A DNA stretch of 64,000 nucleotides from Ponticaulis sp. (lineage in GTDB: Bacteria; Pseudomonadota; Alphaproteobacteria; Caulobacterales; Hyphomonadaceae). The notes under the pieces were generated by a model. The model was not told the origin of the DNA. It did not search any database and saw only the letters and a program-made list of their open reading frames with translations. Below are positions 9,279 to 18,336 of this stretch, piece after piece. Positions within the stretch are counted from its first letter, which is position 1. Each line of letters opens with the position of its first letter. The stretch spans positions 51,545 to 115,544 of the forward strand of contig PBNO01000002.1 in assembly GCA_002723155.1 (NCBI GenBank). Direction: 5' to 3'. A program made the translations under genes and the position numbers.

Positions 9279-10187
9279 ATGCGCGCTGTAAAACTTATCT
9301 GCTCTGCTGTACTTGCAATGACTGCAGTCAGCCTGCCTGCACTGGCTGGCGAACCAGGACCAAACTTCCATCCGGCACCAGCGCCGCAACCTGCGCCAGC
9401 CCCGCATGGGCACAGCTATCACCAGTCTCAGCATGGATGGGGCCACTCTCAAGGCAGCGGCACCAATACGCGCGACCTGAACCTTCAGTCCATGCACTCC
9501 ATCCACACCGTGCAGCCTGCGCCCGTGACGACTTATAGCTACTCGTCAGGTCACGCATCCAGCTCCAGCTATTCGTCTGCGTCCAGCTCTTCCCATAGCT
9601 ACTCGTCTACGCCGACGCGCACCTACACGACAACAACATCCGGCTGCTACACACCAAATCCTTGCGCCAGCCACCACGCGGCGCCGACACGGACGACAAC
9701 GACCACCCGTACTTATGTGCGCAGCGTACCAACGGCGACACCATGCTACACGCCAAACCCGTGTGCAGCGCCACCCGCACCAGCCGTCGTCTACCACCAG
9801 CCTGCTCCGGCACCGCAACCTGCCCCGCAGATCGTTCGCTATGACTGGCTGGCGATCGAGCAATGCCGCGAGAACACAATTCGTCGTCTGTCCACCAGCC
9901 GTGATGGCGAGCGCTCTTACGCTGTCTGCTATGCAGACCTGATGCACCTGTCTGATTACGAACGTAACTCTGAACTTCTGGAGCGTATCGAGACAGCATC
10001 CCGCCGCGCCTGCCGCGATCAGGGTATCAGCTCTTTCTACTCGTCCCGTGCACGCCGCGAATGCCGCGACGAGGCAACTGAGGACGCGGTGTATGCTGCA
10101 AACCTTCCGGGTCTGGTTGATCTCTACAACCACCGCGAAGGCAACTATACGCCGAACGTGAATGTCGGCCGCCCGATCATGAACTGA
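9279..10187 (+). CDS. Exported UrcA-family protein with a low-complexity Ser/Thr/Pro/Tyr-rich N-terminal half
   Basis: 302 residues with a Sec signal peptide (VKLICSAVLAMTAVSLPALAG). Residues of about 25-195 are low complexity: PAPQPAPAPHGHSYHQSQHG, Ser/Tyr-rich tracts, and CYTPNPCA twice, a mucin-like exported linker. The C-terminal 100 residues fit the UrcA family: YAVCYADLMHLSDYERNSEL, LLERIETASRRACRD and RRECRDEATEDAV, a sDL..G...L..RI..AA..C layout. UrcA proteins are small periplasmic proteins of unknown function common in Caulobacterales and Sphingomonadales. The pair of Cys repeats may form disulphides. GGAGAGG is eight bases before the ATG, and a strong terminator follows, so it is a single-gene unit. 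Confidence 0.75.
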   Translation: MRAVKLICSAVLAMTAVSLPALAGEPGPNFHPAPAPQPAPAPHGHSYHQSQHGWGHSQGSGTNTRDLNLQSMHSIHTVQPAPVTTYSYSSGHASSSSYSSASSSSHSYSSTPTRTYTTTTSGCYTPNPCASHHAAPTRTTTTTRTYVRSVPTATPCYTPNPCAAPPAPAVVYHQPAPAPQPAPQIVRYDWLAIEQCRENTIRRLSTSRDGERSYAVCYADLMHLSDYERNSELLERIETASRRACRDQGISSFYSSRARRECRDEATEDAVYAANLPGLVDLYNHREGNYTPNVNVGRPIMN

Positions 10188-10214
10188 TCACGGCGGTTTT
10201 GGGGGCACGACAGG

Positions 10215-10245
10215 GGGAGCAGCCACGCGCTGCTCCCTTTTTGTT
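10215..10245 (+). terminator. Strong Rho-independent terminator
   Basis: GGGAGCAGC-CACGC-GCTGCTCCC followed by TTTTTGTTT, 27 bases after the UrcA-family gene. Confidence 0.93.
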
Positions 10246-10310
10246 TACGGTGCTTCCATTTCCCTTTTCTTCAGCTCCGCTTTATAGAAGCGAAGACGAA
10301 AGAGGTGTTC

Positions 10311-11501
10311 ATGTCAGATCGCAGCATTCTTCTCATAATCACGGGCGGTATCTCCGCGTTCAAAAGCCTGGAGCTGATCCGCGAGCTTGGCCGTGCGGGT
10401 GTGAAATCGCGCGTCATCCTGACAAAAGCCGCGCAGGAATTTGTAACACCGCTGTCTGTCTCTGCCCTGTCCGGTGAGAAGTGTTTTACAGAGCTGTTCG
10501 ACCTCGATGATGAAGCCGAGATGGGCCATATCGAGCTGTCACGTTCAACCGATCTCGTTGTCGTTTGCCCGGCCAGCGCAGACATAATGGGTAAGGCGGC
10601 GAACGGCCTCGCCAACGACCTTGCCTCCACTGCACTTCTGGCCACCGACAAGCGCGTCCTCTATGCACCAGCCATGAATGTGCGCATGTGGGATCATCCC
10701 GCCGTGAAGCGCAATGTCGAGACATTGCGCGCCGACGGGTCCATTGTTCTTGAACCGGATGAAGGTCTGATGGCATGTGGCGAGTTTGGCCCGGGCCGCC
10801 TGCCGGAAGTTGCGCGCCTCAAAGAAGAAATCCTCGCCGCGCTCAGCCCTGACCGCTCGCTCGAAGGTAAGCATATTCTCGTGACGGCTGGCCCGACGCG
10901 CGAGCCGATTGATCCTGTGCGCTATATCTCCAACCACTCTTCCGGCCGTCAGGGCTATGCGATCGCTGCCTCCCTGCGTGACCGCGGCGCGAAGGTGACC
11001 CTCGTCTCCGGCCCTGTCTCTATTCAACCGCCGAAAGGTGTTGAGCTAAAAAAGGTCGAAACGGCTCTGGAAATGCTGAACGCCGTAGAAACTGCCCTGC
11101 CCGCAGATGCCTTCATCTCTGTCGCAGCCGTGGCAGATTGGCGACCGGCTACGGCGTCAGACACCAAGCTGAAGCTCAAAGGCGGCGACGAGCCCGTCTC
11201 AATGACGTTTGCCGAGAACCCCGACATTCTCAAAACCATATCGAACCTCGCTGAGAACCGCCCGGGCCTCGTCATCGGCTTTGCTGCCGAAACCAATGAC
11301 GTGGCTGCCCATGCGCAAGGCAAACTTCAGCGCAAGGGTTGTGACTGGATCGTCGCCAATGATGTGTCCGGCGATGTGATGGGCGGCGAGAACAATGAGG
11401 TGAGCCTCTTTACGAAAGATGATATGGAGGCCTCGCCCCGCATGTCCAAGGCGCAGATTGCCGATTGGATCGCGGCGCGAATCGCGAAAGCCCTCTCATA
11501 A
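10311..11501 (+). CDS. coaBC: Bifunctional phosphopantothenoylcysteine decarboxylase / phosphopantothenate-cysteine ligase
   Basis: 396-residue CoA-biosynthesis enzyme (Dfp). The N-terminal FMN-dependent decarboxylase half shows the PAMNVRMW substrate clamp and the active-site Cys region [12 protein letters not shown]. The C-terminal ligase half starts at [19 protein letters not shown], with [10 protein letters not shown], and has the dimerisation/catalytic Lys region [19 protein letters not shown] 10311 is used: AGAGG lies five bases upstream, and the alternative GTG at 10305 overlaps that site. Followed 29 bases later by dut, a conserved pair in alphaproteobacteria. Confidence 0.97.
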   Translation: MSDRSILLIITGGISAFKSLELIRELGRAGVKSRVILTKAAQEFVTPLSVSALSGEKCFTELFDLDDEAEMGHIELSRSTDLVVVCPASADIMGKAANGLANDLASTALLATDKRVLYAPAMNVRMWDHPAVKRNVETLRADGSIVLEPDEGLMACGEFGPGRLPEVARLKEEILAALSPDRSLEGKHILVTAGPTREPIDPVRYISNHSSGRQGYAIAASLRDRGAKVTLVSGPVSIQPPKGVELKKVETALEMLNAVETALPADAFISVAAVADWRPATASDTKLKLKGGDEPVSMTFAENPDILKTISNLAENRPGLVIGFAAETNDVAAHAQGKLQRKGCDWIVANDVSGDVMGGENNEVSLFTKDDMEASPRMSKAQIADWIAARIAKALS

Positions 11502-11530
11502 ACAACACCGCCATTTCCGGGGGAAACCAC

Positions 11531-11995
11531 ATGTCCGCTGCCACCATTACACTCCACGTGCGCCCGCTTCCGCATTTTGAAGGTCTCAACCTGCCAAAAT
11601 ACGAAACCGCAGGTTCGGCTGGTATGGATGTACGCGCAGCGAACCCCGAAGATGAAGACATCATCCTGAAGCCTGGTCAGCGCGCTCTGGTGCCAACCGG
11701 CCTCTCAATGGCGATTCCTGACGGATATGAGATGCAGGTTCGTCCGCGTTCGGGCCTCGCTTTCAAGCATGGCATCACCTGCCTCAATACGCCGGGGACG
11801 ATTGATTCTGATTATCGCGGCGAGCTGAAAGTCCTTTTGATCAATCTTGGCGACCAGGCTTTCACCATTGAACGCGGTGAGCGCATCGCGCAGCTGGTCA
11901 TGGCTCCTGTGACACAAGGCCTCTGGGAGAGGGTAGACGTGCTGCCTGAAACAGATCGCGGCGAAGGCGGGTTTGGGTCCACCGGCAAGGGCTAA
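11531..11995 (+). CDS. dut: dUTP diphosphatase
   Basis: 154-residue trimeric dUTPase that hydrolyses dUTP to dUMP and PPi, keeping uracil out of DNA and feeding dTMP synthesis. All five motifs are present: [40 protein letters not shown] and [13 protein letters not shown] 11531 follows a GGGGGAAA site. An open frame continues 22 codons upstream into coaBC but precedes any family sequence. The last gene of the coaBC-dut unit. Confidence 0.97.
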   Translation: MSAATITLHVRPLPHFEGLNLPKYETAGSAGMDVRAANPEDEDIILKPGQRALVPTGLSMAIPDGYEMQVRPRSGLAFKHGITCLNTPGTIDSDYRGELKVLLINLGDQAFTIERGERIAQLVMAPVTQGLWERVDVLPETDRGEGGFGSTGKG

Positions 11996-12033
11996 TTGAA
12001 TTTAGCCTCTTCACAAACGCCTCGATATCCCTT

Positions 12034-12054
12034 ACTTATCGATTATCAATAAGT
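12034..12054. promoter_or_regulatory. AT-rich inverted repeat before the PspB-like gene, with a Fur-box-like core
   Basis: ACTTAT-N9-ATAAGT, ending 16 bases before the ATG at 12071. On the minus strand the centre reads TGATAATC, which matches the core of the classical Fur consensus; the outer arms do not. It could be an operator or a promoter-proximal hairpin. Confidence 0.3.
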
Positions 12055-12070
12055 TTAAGGACGAAGAAAA

Positions 12071-12307
12071 ATGTTTGAGATCGACTCCCCGTTCACGATG
12101 ATCGTACTGCTTGTGATCATTGGCGTTGGAGGCGGGGTCATCAACAACTGGCTCAAAATCAAGCGCGAGAGTGTGTCGGCTGTTGGCAGCGGCGAAGTCG
12201 ATAGCCTGCGCCGCGAAGTCGCCGACCTGCGTGAACGTGTGAAAACGCTGGAGCGCATCGCAACAGATACAGAGCACAACCTGTCTCGCGAAATTGAGCG
12301 CCTCTAA
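12071..12307 (+). CDS. Small membrane protein, PspB-like (one helix plus coiled coil)
   Basis: 78 residues. An N-terminal membrane helix (FTMIVLLVIIGVGGGVINNW) is followed by a basic stretch and a charged coiled coil (VDSLRREVADLRERVKTLER). This layout resembles phage-shock protein B, a regulator of the envelope stress response, but no pspA, pspC or pspF is in view, so the assignment rests on architecture. AAGGA lies ten bases before the ATG. Its stop codon overlaps the stop of the convergent hydrolase gene by four bases. Confidence 0.55.
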   Translation: MFEIDSPFTMIVLLVIIGVGGGVINNWLKIKRESVSAVGSGEVDSLRREVADLRERVKTLERIATDTEHNLSREIERL

Positions 12308-13446
12308 CCGAGGCAGTCATACACCGCATCAAACAGTCGTTGCGCGCGCGGGTCGCCCTGCAAATACGCCGACTGTTTGTTCATGACATATGCGCAGGAG
12401 AGCTGGTTATCCGGATCTCCGAAAGCGGCTGAACCACCCCAGCCCGAATGGCCCCAACTATTCGGGTTCGGTCCGTAAAAGCCGGAATTATTCCCCATCA
12501 CGCCCGCAGCGAACTTAATATTGAATGGCAGGACACGGTCCTGTCCTGTCGTGCGGACGGTCAGAAAATCATTCCAGCTATCGCTGCTCATGAGCGGTGA
12601 TTTCACCACACCCTGATTGGCAAAGGCCGAATAAAGCCGCGCCACGCTTTGCGCCGTGCCGTGACCATTCGCTGATGGAATTTCCACTTCCCGCCAGACT
12701 TTCGTACCGCGCTCCGGCGCTGACCATGCCGTCAGGAATGCCGCCTTGTTGTAGCGATTGAGATCACCAAGCTTCGGCATTTCTTTCGGACGCATGATCT
12801 CGCTAATCCGGTCATGCTGACTTTCCGGCGTGCCAACCCAGAAGTCGATCACATCATCGCCGCCCGCCGCTGTGCCGGTAATATCATCGGCCAGCACGGT
12901 GCCGAGCGAATGACCCGCAAGACGCTCGACGATCTCGCCCGCCAGATAGCCCCATGTCAGCGGATGATAGCCACTCGTGCCATCGGGAACCGGTGACCAA
13001 AGCGGGGCTGTTTCTGCAAGCTTTGCGCTCAGTTCACGTGGCTTCAGCCAGAGCGCCGGATCAATCCGGTCTTCAAAGCCGCAAAGCCCCGCCTGATGGC
13101 TTAGCAGATCTGCTATAGTGAGATCGTCTTTCCCTTCGGCAGCAAATTCCGGCCAGAACTCTGCGACACGCGTATCCAGCGTGATGCCGGGCGCCTGATC
13201 GACCACATGGCCGACAACCAGCGCGGCGATCGGCTTGGTCGTAGAATAGACCGGGGTCAGCGTATGCTCGTCGAAAGGTCTGGTTTTCGCACGGTCTGCA
13301 AAGCCGCCCTGCAGGCTGATAATGCATTCGCCATCCTGATAGGCAGAGAAGCCTGCGCCCAGCTCACCATCATCAGCGAAATTCTCTTCGAACACGCGAC
13401 GTACGTCTTCAAAACCGGTTTTCACATGTCCGCGAGAGAGTTCCAT
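12304..13446 (-). CDS. Serine hydrolase of the beta-lactamase/EstB family
   Basis: 380-residue class C beta-lactamase-fold hydrolase. The nucleophile motif SxxK is STTK (VYSTTKPIAALVV), the second motif is the Tyr of GYHPLTWGY, and the C-terminal GHSGWGGSAAFGDP corresponds to the KTG-equivalent HxG region. No signal peptide is visible, so it is probably a cytoplasmic esterase or peptidase (EstB-like) rather than a secreted resistance enzyme; the substrate is unknown. ATG 13446 has an AGG site and is preferred over a TTG at 13464. Monocistronic, convergent with the PspB-like gene. Confidence 0.85.
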   Translation of the reverse strand: MELSRGHVKTGFEDVRRVFEENFADDGELGAGFSAYQDGECIISLQGGFADRAKTRPFDEHTLTPVYSTTKPIAALVVGHVVDQAPGITLDTRVAEFWPEFAAEGKDDLTIADLLSHQAGLCGFEDRIDPALWLKPRELSAKLAETAPLWSPVPDGTSGYHPLTWGYLAGEIVERLAGHSLGTVLADDITGTAAGGDDVIDFWVGTPESQHDRISEIMRPKEMPKLGDLNRYNKAAFLTAWSAPERGTKVWREVEIPSANGHGTAQSVARLYSAFANQGVVKSPLMSSDSWNDFLTVRTTGQDRVLPFNIKFAAGVMGNNSGFYGPNPNSWGHSGWGGSAAFGDPDNQLSCAYVMNKQSAYLQGDPRAQRLFDAVYDCLG

Positions 13447-13591
13447 CTGACCTGCCTGTTCCAATCAATTGCTATAACGGGCTTAAATCCATTCCACCCA
13501 GCTTTCAAATGGTGTGCACGCTTAGTTTTTTAAGAAACGGCATCTATTTGGGAGATTCCCCTTTCTAACGGAAGAGCGTAAAACGAGACGC

Positions 13592-14233
13592 ATGACAGAC
13601 ACTGCCTCCATCGAAAACGAAGACACGTCGATCCTGACCGCCCTCGACCGTTTGAGCGAAAGCGCGCCGGAAGAAGGTCTGACACTGCGTGAAATTTTCG
13701 ATGCGCTGGATGAACGGGCGTTTGGCGCCATCCTCTTCGCCCTCGCCCTGCCTTGTTGCATTCCGTTCCTCTACGGCGTTCCGCAGGTAGTCGCTCTACC
13801 GATGGCCGCGATAGCCGTTCAGATGGTAATGGGCCGCAACGAACCATGGCTTCCCGAAAAATTTGCCGCCCGCCGGATCGACAAAGCGGGGCTGGAGCGA
13901 ATTTCGCGCTCAGGCCGGAAATTCTTTGGCTGGGCTGAAAAGATCGCCCGTCCGCGCCTTACTTTCCTTGTACATTCAGCGGCCGAGCGTTTCATCGGCG
14001 TATTCCTCTGTCTGTTCTGCGGGTCAATCCTTCTGCCACTACCTCTGACGAATACGCAGCCGGGTTTCGCTGTAGCGCTCGTTTCGTTCGGATTGATGGC
14101 ACGTGACGGAGCCATGATGATCGCAGGTCTGGTTCTCGGCGTCAGCTGGATTGGAATGTTGCTCATCCTCGGGCCCGTAGCTCTCAAAGAATTAATCAAA
14201 GGCGCGCTTGCCATGTTGGGAATTGGCGGCTGA
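13592..14233 (+). CDS. exoD: ExoD-family exopolysaccharide synthesis protein
   Basis: 213-residue integral membrane protein. The cytoplasmic N terminus with GLTLREIFDALDERAFGAIL leads into a helix beginning ALALPCCIPFLYGVPQ, which is the ExoD signature. Further helices follow around FIGVFLCLFCGSILLPLPLT and MIAGLVLGVSWIGMLLI. In rhizobia ExoD affects exopolysaccharide production and alkali tolerance; its biochemical role is not established. It is divergent from the serine hydrolase and 74 bases before dsbB on the same strand. Confidence 0.88.
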   Translation: MTDTASIENEDTSILTALDRLSESAPEEGLTLREIFDALDERAFGAILFALALPCCIPFLYGVPQVVALPMAAIAVQMVMGRNEPWLPEKFAARRIDKAGLERISRSGRKFFGWAEKIARPRLTFLVHSAAERFIGVFLCLFCGSILLPLPLTNTQPGFAVALVSFGLMARDGAMMIAGLVLGVSWIGMLLILGPVALKELIKGALAMLGIGG

Positions 14234-14307
14234 TAAAGTGATGCCTGCGGTCTCCGGTCGCAGTGTCACACTTGCAAATCACTGTCATTCTCTCAGGAAT
14301 GCCTGAA

Positions 14308-14850
14308 ATGAAACTAAAGCCCGAATCCTGGCCGGTACTGGCCTTCATCGCCTCTGCCGCCCTGATCGCAGGCGCGCACGCATTCGAGCGCTTCGGGCAC
14401 TATCTTCCTTGCGAGCTATGTCTTCGCCAGCGAGAAATTCACTGGGCAGCAATGACCATCGCCGCCATCGGCTTTGTCGTCGTAAAGCGCTGGTCCACAC
14501 CGCGTCTGCTCGGCGCCGTGAATGTGCTTCTATTCCTCATCTTCATGACGAGCCTCGTCGTAGCCGCCTATCATGCTGGCGTCGAATGGGAGATTTTTGA
14601 GGGACCGTCTGGTTGTTCATCTACGGCAGGTGGCGCAAGCGCCTCGAACATTCCGACGGGTATTCCGTCGTTTGAAGACCTCAACCGACCTATCGGAACC
14701 GTGTCTTGTGATGTAGCGGCATGGCGCCTGTTCGGCATTTCCATGGCCGGATACAATGCGCTCATCTCATTGGTGCTGGCGGGCGCATCAGCATTCTTCG
14801 CGACCAAAGCGCTCGCTCGCGCAGACAAGCCAAGCGACCCTGTCTACTAA
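14308..14850 (+). CDS. dsbB: Disulfide bond formation protein B
   Basis: 180-residue four-helix inner-membrane protein that reoxidises DsbA and passes electrons to quinone. The first periplasmic loop has the redox pair in YLPCELCLRQRE; the second has Cys in GPSGCSS and TVSCDVAAW. The cytoplasmic Arg after CxxC (QRE) is conserved. ATG 14308 has AGGA nine bases upstream. An earlier ATG (14299) sits directly on that site and a GTG (14263) is further up. No dsbA is present in the window. It ends two bases from the stop of the convergent lipoprotein gene. Confidence 0.92.
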   Translation: MKLKPESWPVLAFIASAALIAGAHAFERFGHYLPCELCLRQREIHWAAMTIAAIGFVVVKRWSTPRLLGAVNVLLFLIFMTSLVVAAYHAGVEWEIFEGPSGCSSTAGGASASNIPTGIPSFEDLNRPIGTVSCDVAAWRLFGISMAGYNALISLVLAGASAFFATKALARADKPSDPVY

Positions 14851-14852
14851 GA

Positions 14853-15716
14853 CTAGCGACACCCTTTCGGGTGGAACTGCCCAAGCGATGCATCCAGCGG
14901 CGAGCTGAGCTGGATATTGCAGCTTGTACCGCTATCTGCCCGCGCAAACATAACATCTCCGTCGAACCAGACTGCTGCCTGCTCGGATGAAACCGGATCA
15001 AAGAAGCCGAGTTCACCTGTATCGACTTCCGCTCCGCATTCTTCATAACGGCCCACCCCATCAACGAGGATCATGCCGACTGTGCCCTGCTCACGCGGAT
15101 AAAGCGCGCGTACAAACCGCGGTCCGTCCGCAGCTGCAAGACACGCATCAATCGCCTCAATCGAGCCCGGGACGAGTTGATACCATAACGGCAGGTCACC
15201 GCCGTCGCGAACCTCGGTCGTCTCCATTCCGGCGCACCCGACATACTCGGCATCCTCAAAGAGAACGGTGACGCTGAGCTCACTATCAGCCGCTTCGCAT
15301 CCACCCGTCGCAAGCGTGATATCGAGGCCCTCAGTGTTAAACCGCATGCGTCCGTTGCCCGCGTCTGGCAACTCAGGAATTGGCACTTCGATTAACGGAA
15401 GTCCCGGCCGGTCGAGCGTGATCCAGCCGCCTTCAAAACTACCTGACCAGAAAGGCTCTGTGCCCGACATGATGATGGGAAGTTCAACGCCGAGAATCTC
15501 ATCTGGCATATTGAGCACGACAGGTTCTTCAATGATCGGTGCGGTGACGCGTTCAGTCTCTGTCGCAATCACGACCGGGCGCTCTATATGACCTGTCTGC
15601 GTGGTTGAAGACGACGTGTCAGACCGCTCTTCTGTGTCCGTCCCGCCACATGATGTCAGTGCAGACGCCGCTAGAGCGCCGACTATGAACTTTGAAATAT
15701 GCCTGATGCCAGTCAT
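14853..15716 (-). CDS. Lipoprotein with a COG3650-like GTEPFW domain
   Basis: 287 residues. Signal sequence with lipobox LTSC followed by GG (residues near 23), then an acidic Ser/Thr linker. The segment IIMSGTEPFWSGSFEGGWITL resembles the GTEPFW domain of COG3650-type uncharacterised lipoproteins and repeats the idea of a small calyx-like beta domain. Six conserved-looking Cys residues lie in the C-terminal half. GGGGGAG is six bases before ATG 15716; the ATG at 15722 would overlap that site. Function unknown; probably anchored in the outer membrane facing the periplasm. Confidence 0.6.
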   Translation of the reverse strand: MTGIRHISKFIVGALAASALTSCGGTDTEERSDTSSSTTQTGHIERPVVIATETERVTAPIIEEPVVLNMPDEILGVELPIIMSGTEPFWSGSFEGGWITLDRPGLPLIEVPIPELPDAGNGRMRFNTEGLDITLATGGCEAADSELSVTVLFEDAEYVGCAGMETTEVRDGGDLPLWYQLVPGSIEAIDACLAAADGPRFVRALYPREQGTVGMILVDGVGRYEECGAEVDTGELGFFDPVSSEQAAVWFDGDVMFARADSGTSCNIQLSSPLDASLGQFHPKGCR

Positions 15717-16040
15717 ATCCATCTCCCCCGGTGAGACTCAAAGTTTACCACGTTTCGCGTGATCGAACAGATAGATCGCTATGCATTGTCGCTGAGCCCC
15801 TATGCTCCGTACACGACGCATCTGGCGCGCCCGGAATCGGCCTCAGATTGTGACGCGAAAAGCACGATGTGGCTCAATAAACACATTAATGCCGCTCACC
15901 CTGCATTTCAGTCTTGCTCTGATGAAACAGTTTATGACTTAGACAGCGCAAGGCTGGAGGAAGCCCCATTTTACATAGAAGTCATCCGGAACTGTTTCGA
16001 GATGACCGGTCTCACCCACTTCTCAAACAGGAACGTGAAA
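15717..16040. other. Intergenic region upstream of the TonB-dependent receptor
   Basis: 324 bases. The receptor frame is open back to 15759, but the translation of that stretch has no signal peptide or family similarity and precedes a well-placed start, so it is leader DNA. A small CACG-TTTCG-CGTG inverted repeat lies near 15750. I saw no convincing promoter hexamers, riboswitch or Fur-type box. Confidence 0.5.
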
Positions 16041-18281
16041 ATGACCTCGATCAAATCTCTTTGCAGTACATCCGCTATCGCCCTTCTCGCACTCGCCGTG
16101 TCTCCAATGGCAACTGCGCAGGAAGAAGAATCCCGCCTCGACACCGTTACGGTTTCAGCCCAGCGCCTTGAAGAAAGCCTTCAGGACGTTCCGCTTTCCG
16201 TAAGCCAGGTTTCCGGCGAGCGCCTCGACGTGATCTCGTCTGGTGGCGCTGACATCCGCTTCCTGTCTGCGCGCGTTCCTAGCGTCATCGCAGAGAGCTC
16301 TTTCGGTCGTGCATTCCCGCGCTTCTACATTCGCGGCATCGGCAACACAGACTTCGACCTGAATGCATCCCAGCCAGTGTCTCTGGTTTATGACGATGTT
16401 CCTTACGAAAACCCGATCCTCAAAGGCTATCCGGTTTTCGACATTGAAGACATCGAAGTTCTGCGCGGCCCGCAAGGCACGCTGTTTGGCCGCAACACAC
16501 CAGGTGGCATCATCAAATTCGACTCAGTTGCACCAACTGACGAGTTCGACGCCTACCTCGACGTGACATACGGGTCTTACAACACCGCCGAAATCGAAGG
16601 CGCTGTCGGTGGCCGCGTTCACGAAGCCCTCGCTGTTCGCCTGTCCGGCCTCTACCAGTACCGCGACGACTATGTCGACAACGCGTTCACTGGCTATGAC
16701 GACGTCTATGAAGGCTTCCAGGAATATGCTGTCCGTGGTCAGGCACTCTTCACGCCATTCGACAACGACTTCGAAGCCCTCTTCAACGTTCATGCACGCT
16801 CTAACCGCTCTTCAGCGCGTCTGTTCCGTGCGAACATTATTGATCCGGGCACAAACGGTGTCGGCTCAAACTTCGACCGCGACACGGTTTACTTCGACGG
16901 TCAGAACGGTCTCTCCCAGAACGCCTGGGGCTCAACGATCACGCTGACGAAATCTCTGTCTGATGCGATCGACGCAACTTACATCTTCAGCTTCGAAACT
17001 GCAGACGTTGAGTCTGTCGGCGACATTGACGGCGGCTTTGGCGCAGCCTTCCTCGGCGCTGGCAATTTCGGCCCGGGCTTCATCCCGTTCCCGTCTGAGA
17101 GCGGTGGCCGCGTCAACAATATCGACCAGTACACAAACGAGCTTCGCCTTGCCTATGACAATGGCGGCCGTCTGACAGGTCAGGCTGGTTTCTTCCTGTT
17201 CGACGAAACGGTCGACATCACGTCTACAAGCTTCGACACCCTCGCACCGGGCAACCCGCTCAATGGTGAAGCTGTCCGTACTGGCGACACAGAGTCTTCA
17301 GCTCTATTCGCGTCTCTGACTTATGATCTGACTGAACGTCTCTCCGTTCAGGCTGGTGCGCGCTACACGCAAGAAGACAAGACCTTCTCTGTTGCGCGTA
17401 CGCTTAGCCCGTTCGGCGCAGGCTCGCTCGGTCCGATTGAAGGCTCTACCGGCGATGACTTCATCAGCTGGGACCTCACAGCGATGTACGACCTGAACGA
17501 AGACACAAACGTTTACGGCCGTGTCGCACGTGGCTTCCGTGGCCCGTCCATTCAGGGTCGTCTCGTATTCGGTGACCTTGTCTCTATCGCTGACACTGAG
17601 TCCGTTATTTCTTACGAAGCGGGCGTGAAGTCTGACATTCTGCCTAACGTTCGCGGTAGCGCGTCTGTCTTCTACTACACTCTGGAAGACCAGCAGCTGA
17701 CAATCGTTGGCGGCCTGAACAACACAGTTGCTCTGTTCAACGCTGACGAAGGCCGTGGCTACGGTTTCGAGGCTGAAGTTGAAGCAGCACCGATTGAGAA
17801 CCTGCTTCTCACAGGTGGCCTGTCTTACAACAACACTGAGATCCTTGATGACGTACTGATCGCACCGGGCTGCGGCGCGCCATGTACAGTCCTCGATCCG
17901 GAAGTTTACGACAGCAACAACAACTTCCTCGGCTACAACATCTCCGGCAACCCGTTCCCGAACTCTCCGGAGTGGATTGCTAACTTCACAGCACGCTATG
18001 CGATCCCGTTCCGTGAAGGCGAGTTCTTCGCTTACACAGACTGGGCTTACAAAGGCGACACTAACTTCTTCCTCTATGAGAGCGTCGAGTTCTCTGAAGA
18101 CGGTTACTGGGAAGGCGGCCTGCGCGCAGGTTATGCAAGTGATGCCGGCTGGGAAGCTTCTGTGTTTGCACGCAACATCACCGATGTTGAAGTGCTCGAA
18201 GGCGCAATCGACTTCAACAACCTGACAGGCTTTGTGAACGAGCCACGCATTGTTGGCGTGTCCTTCTCGATCCACAACTAA
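16041..18281 (+). CDS. TonB-dependent outer-membrane receptor
   Basis: 746 residues. Signal peptide ending SPMATAQ, then a TonB box (DTVTVSAQR) and plug domain with FYIRGIGNTDF and EVLRGPQGTLFGRNTPGG, then a long 22-strand barrel rich in aromatic and acidic residues ending VGVSFSIHN with the usual final aromatic/hydrophobic pattern. It resembles receptors of Caulobacterales/Sphingomonadales for carbohydrates or other organics rather than siderophores, but the ligand cannot be told. AGGAA lies seven bases before ATG 16041. Monocistronic, closed by a strong hairpin terminator. Confidence 0.95.
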   Translation: MTSIKSLCSTSAIALLALAVSPMATAQEEESRLDTVTVSAQRLEESLQDVPLSVSQVSGERLDVISSGGADIRFLSARVPSVIAESSFGRAFPRFYIRGIGNTDFDLNASQPVSLVYDDVPYENPILKGYPVFDIEDIEVLRGPQGTLFGRNTPGGIIKFDSVAPTDEFDAYLDVTYGSYNTAEIEGAVGGRVHEALAVRLSGLYQYRDDYVDNAFTGYDDVYEGFQEYAVRGQALFTPFDNDFEALFNVHARSNRSSARLFRANIIDPGTNGVGSNFDRDTVYFDGQNGLSQNAWGSTITLTKSLSDAIDATYIFSFETADVESVGDIDGGFGAAFLGAGNFGPGFIPFPSESGGRVNNIDQYTNELRLAYDNGGRLTGQAGFFLFDETVDITSTSFDTLAPGNPLNGEAVRTGDTESSALFASLTYDLTERLSVQAGARYTQEDKTFSVARTLSPFGAGSLGPIEGSTGDDFISWDLTAMYDLNEDTNVYGRVARGFRGPSIQGRLVFGDLVSIADTESVISYEAGVKSDILPNVRGSASVFYYTLEDQQLTIVGGLNNTVALFNADEGRGYGFEAEVEAAPIENLLLTGGLSYNNTEILDDVLIAPGCGAPCTVLDPEVYDSNNNFLGYNISGNPFPNSPEWIANFTARYAIPFREGEFFAYTDWAYKGDTNFFLYESVEFSEDGYWEGGLRAGYASDAGWEASVFARNITDVEVLEGAIDFNNLTGFVNEPRIVGVSFSIHN

Positions 18282-18304
18282 GCGTCAGCGATGACCTGAT
18301 ACGA

Positions 18305-18336
18305 AAAGCCCGCTCACTCGAGCGGGCTTTTTTTAT
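18305..18336. terminator. Bidirectional terminator between the TonB receptor and the XRE regulator
   Basis: AAAGCCCGCTC-ACTC-GAGCGGGCTTT, followed by TTTT on the plus strand and by TTTTC when read on the minus strand. The genes on both sides converge on it. Confidence 0.93.

Noticed and set aside
11465-11530. Extended dut start overlapping the coaBC end
   Set aside because: The extra residues are not dUTPase-like; ATG 11531 follows a strong purine-rich site.
15759-16040. 94-codon N-terminal extension of the TonB receptor
   Set aside because: It would bury the signal peptide; ATG 16041 has a good ribosome-binding site.
17304-18275. 323-codon antisense ORF within the TonB receptor gene
   Set aside because: The receptor frame is clearly coding (plug and barrel motifs); the opposite frame is an open shadow with no family similarity.
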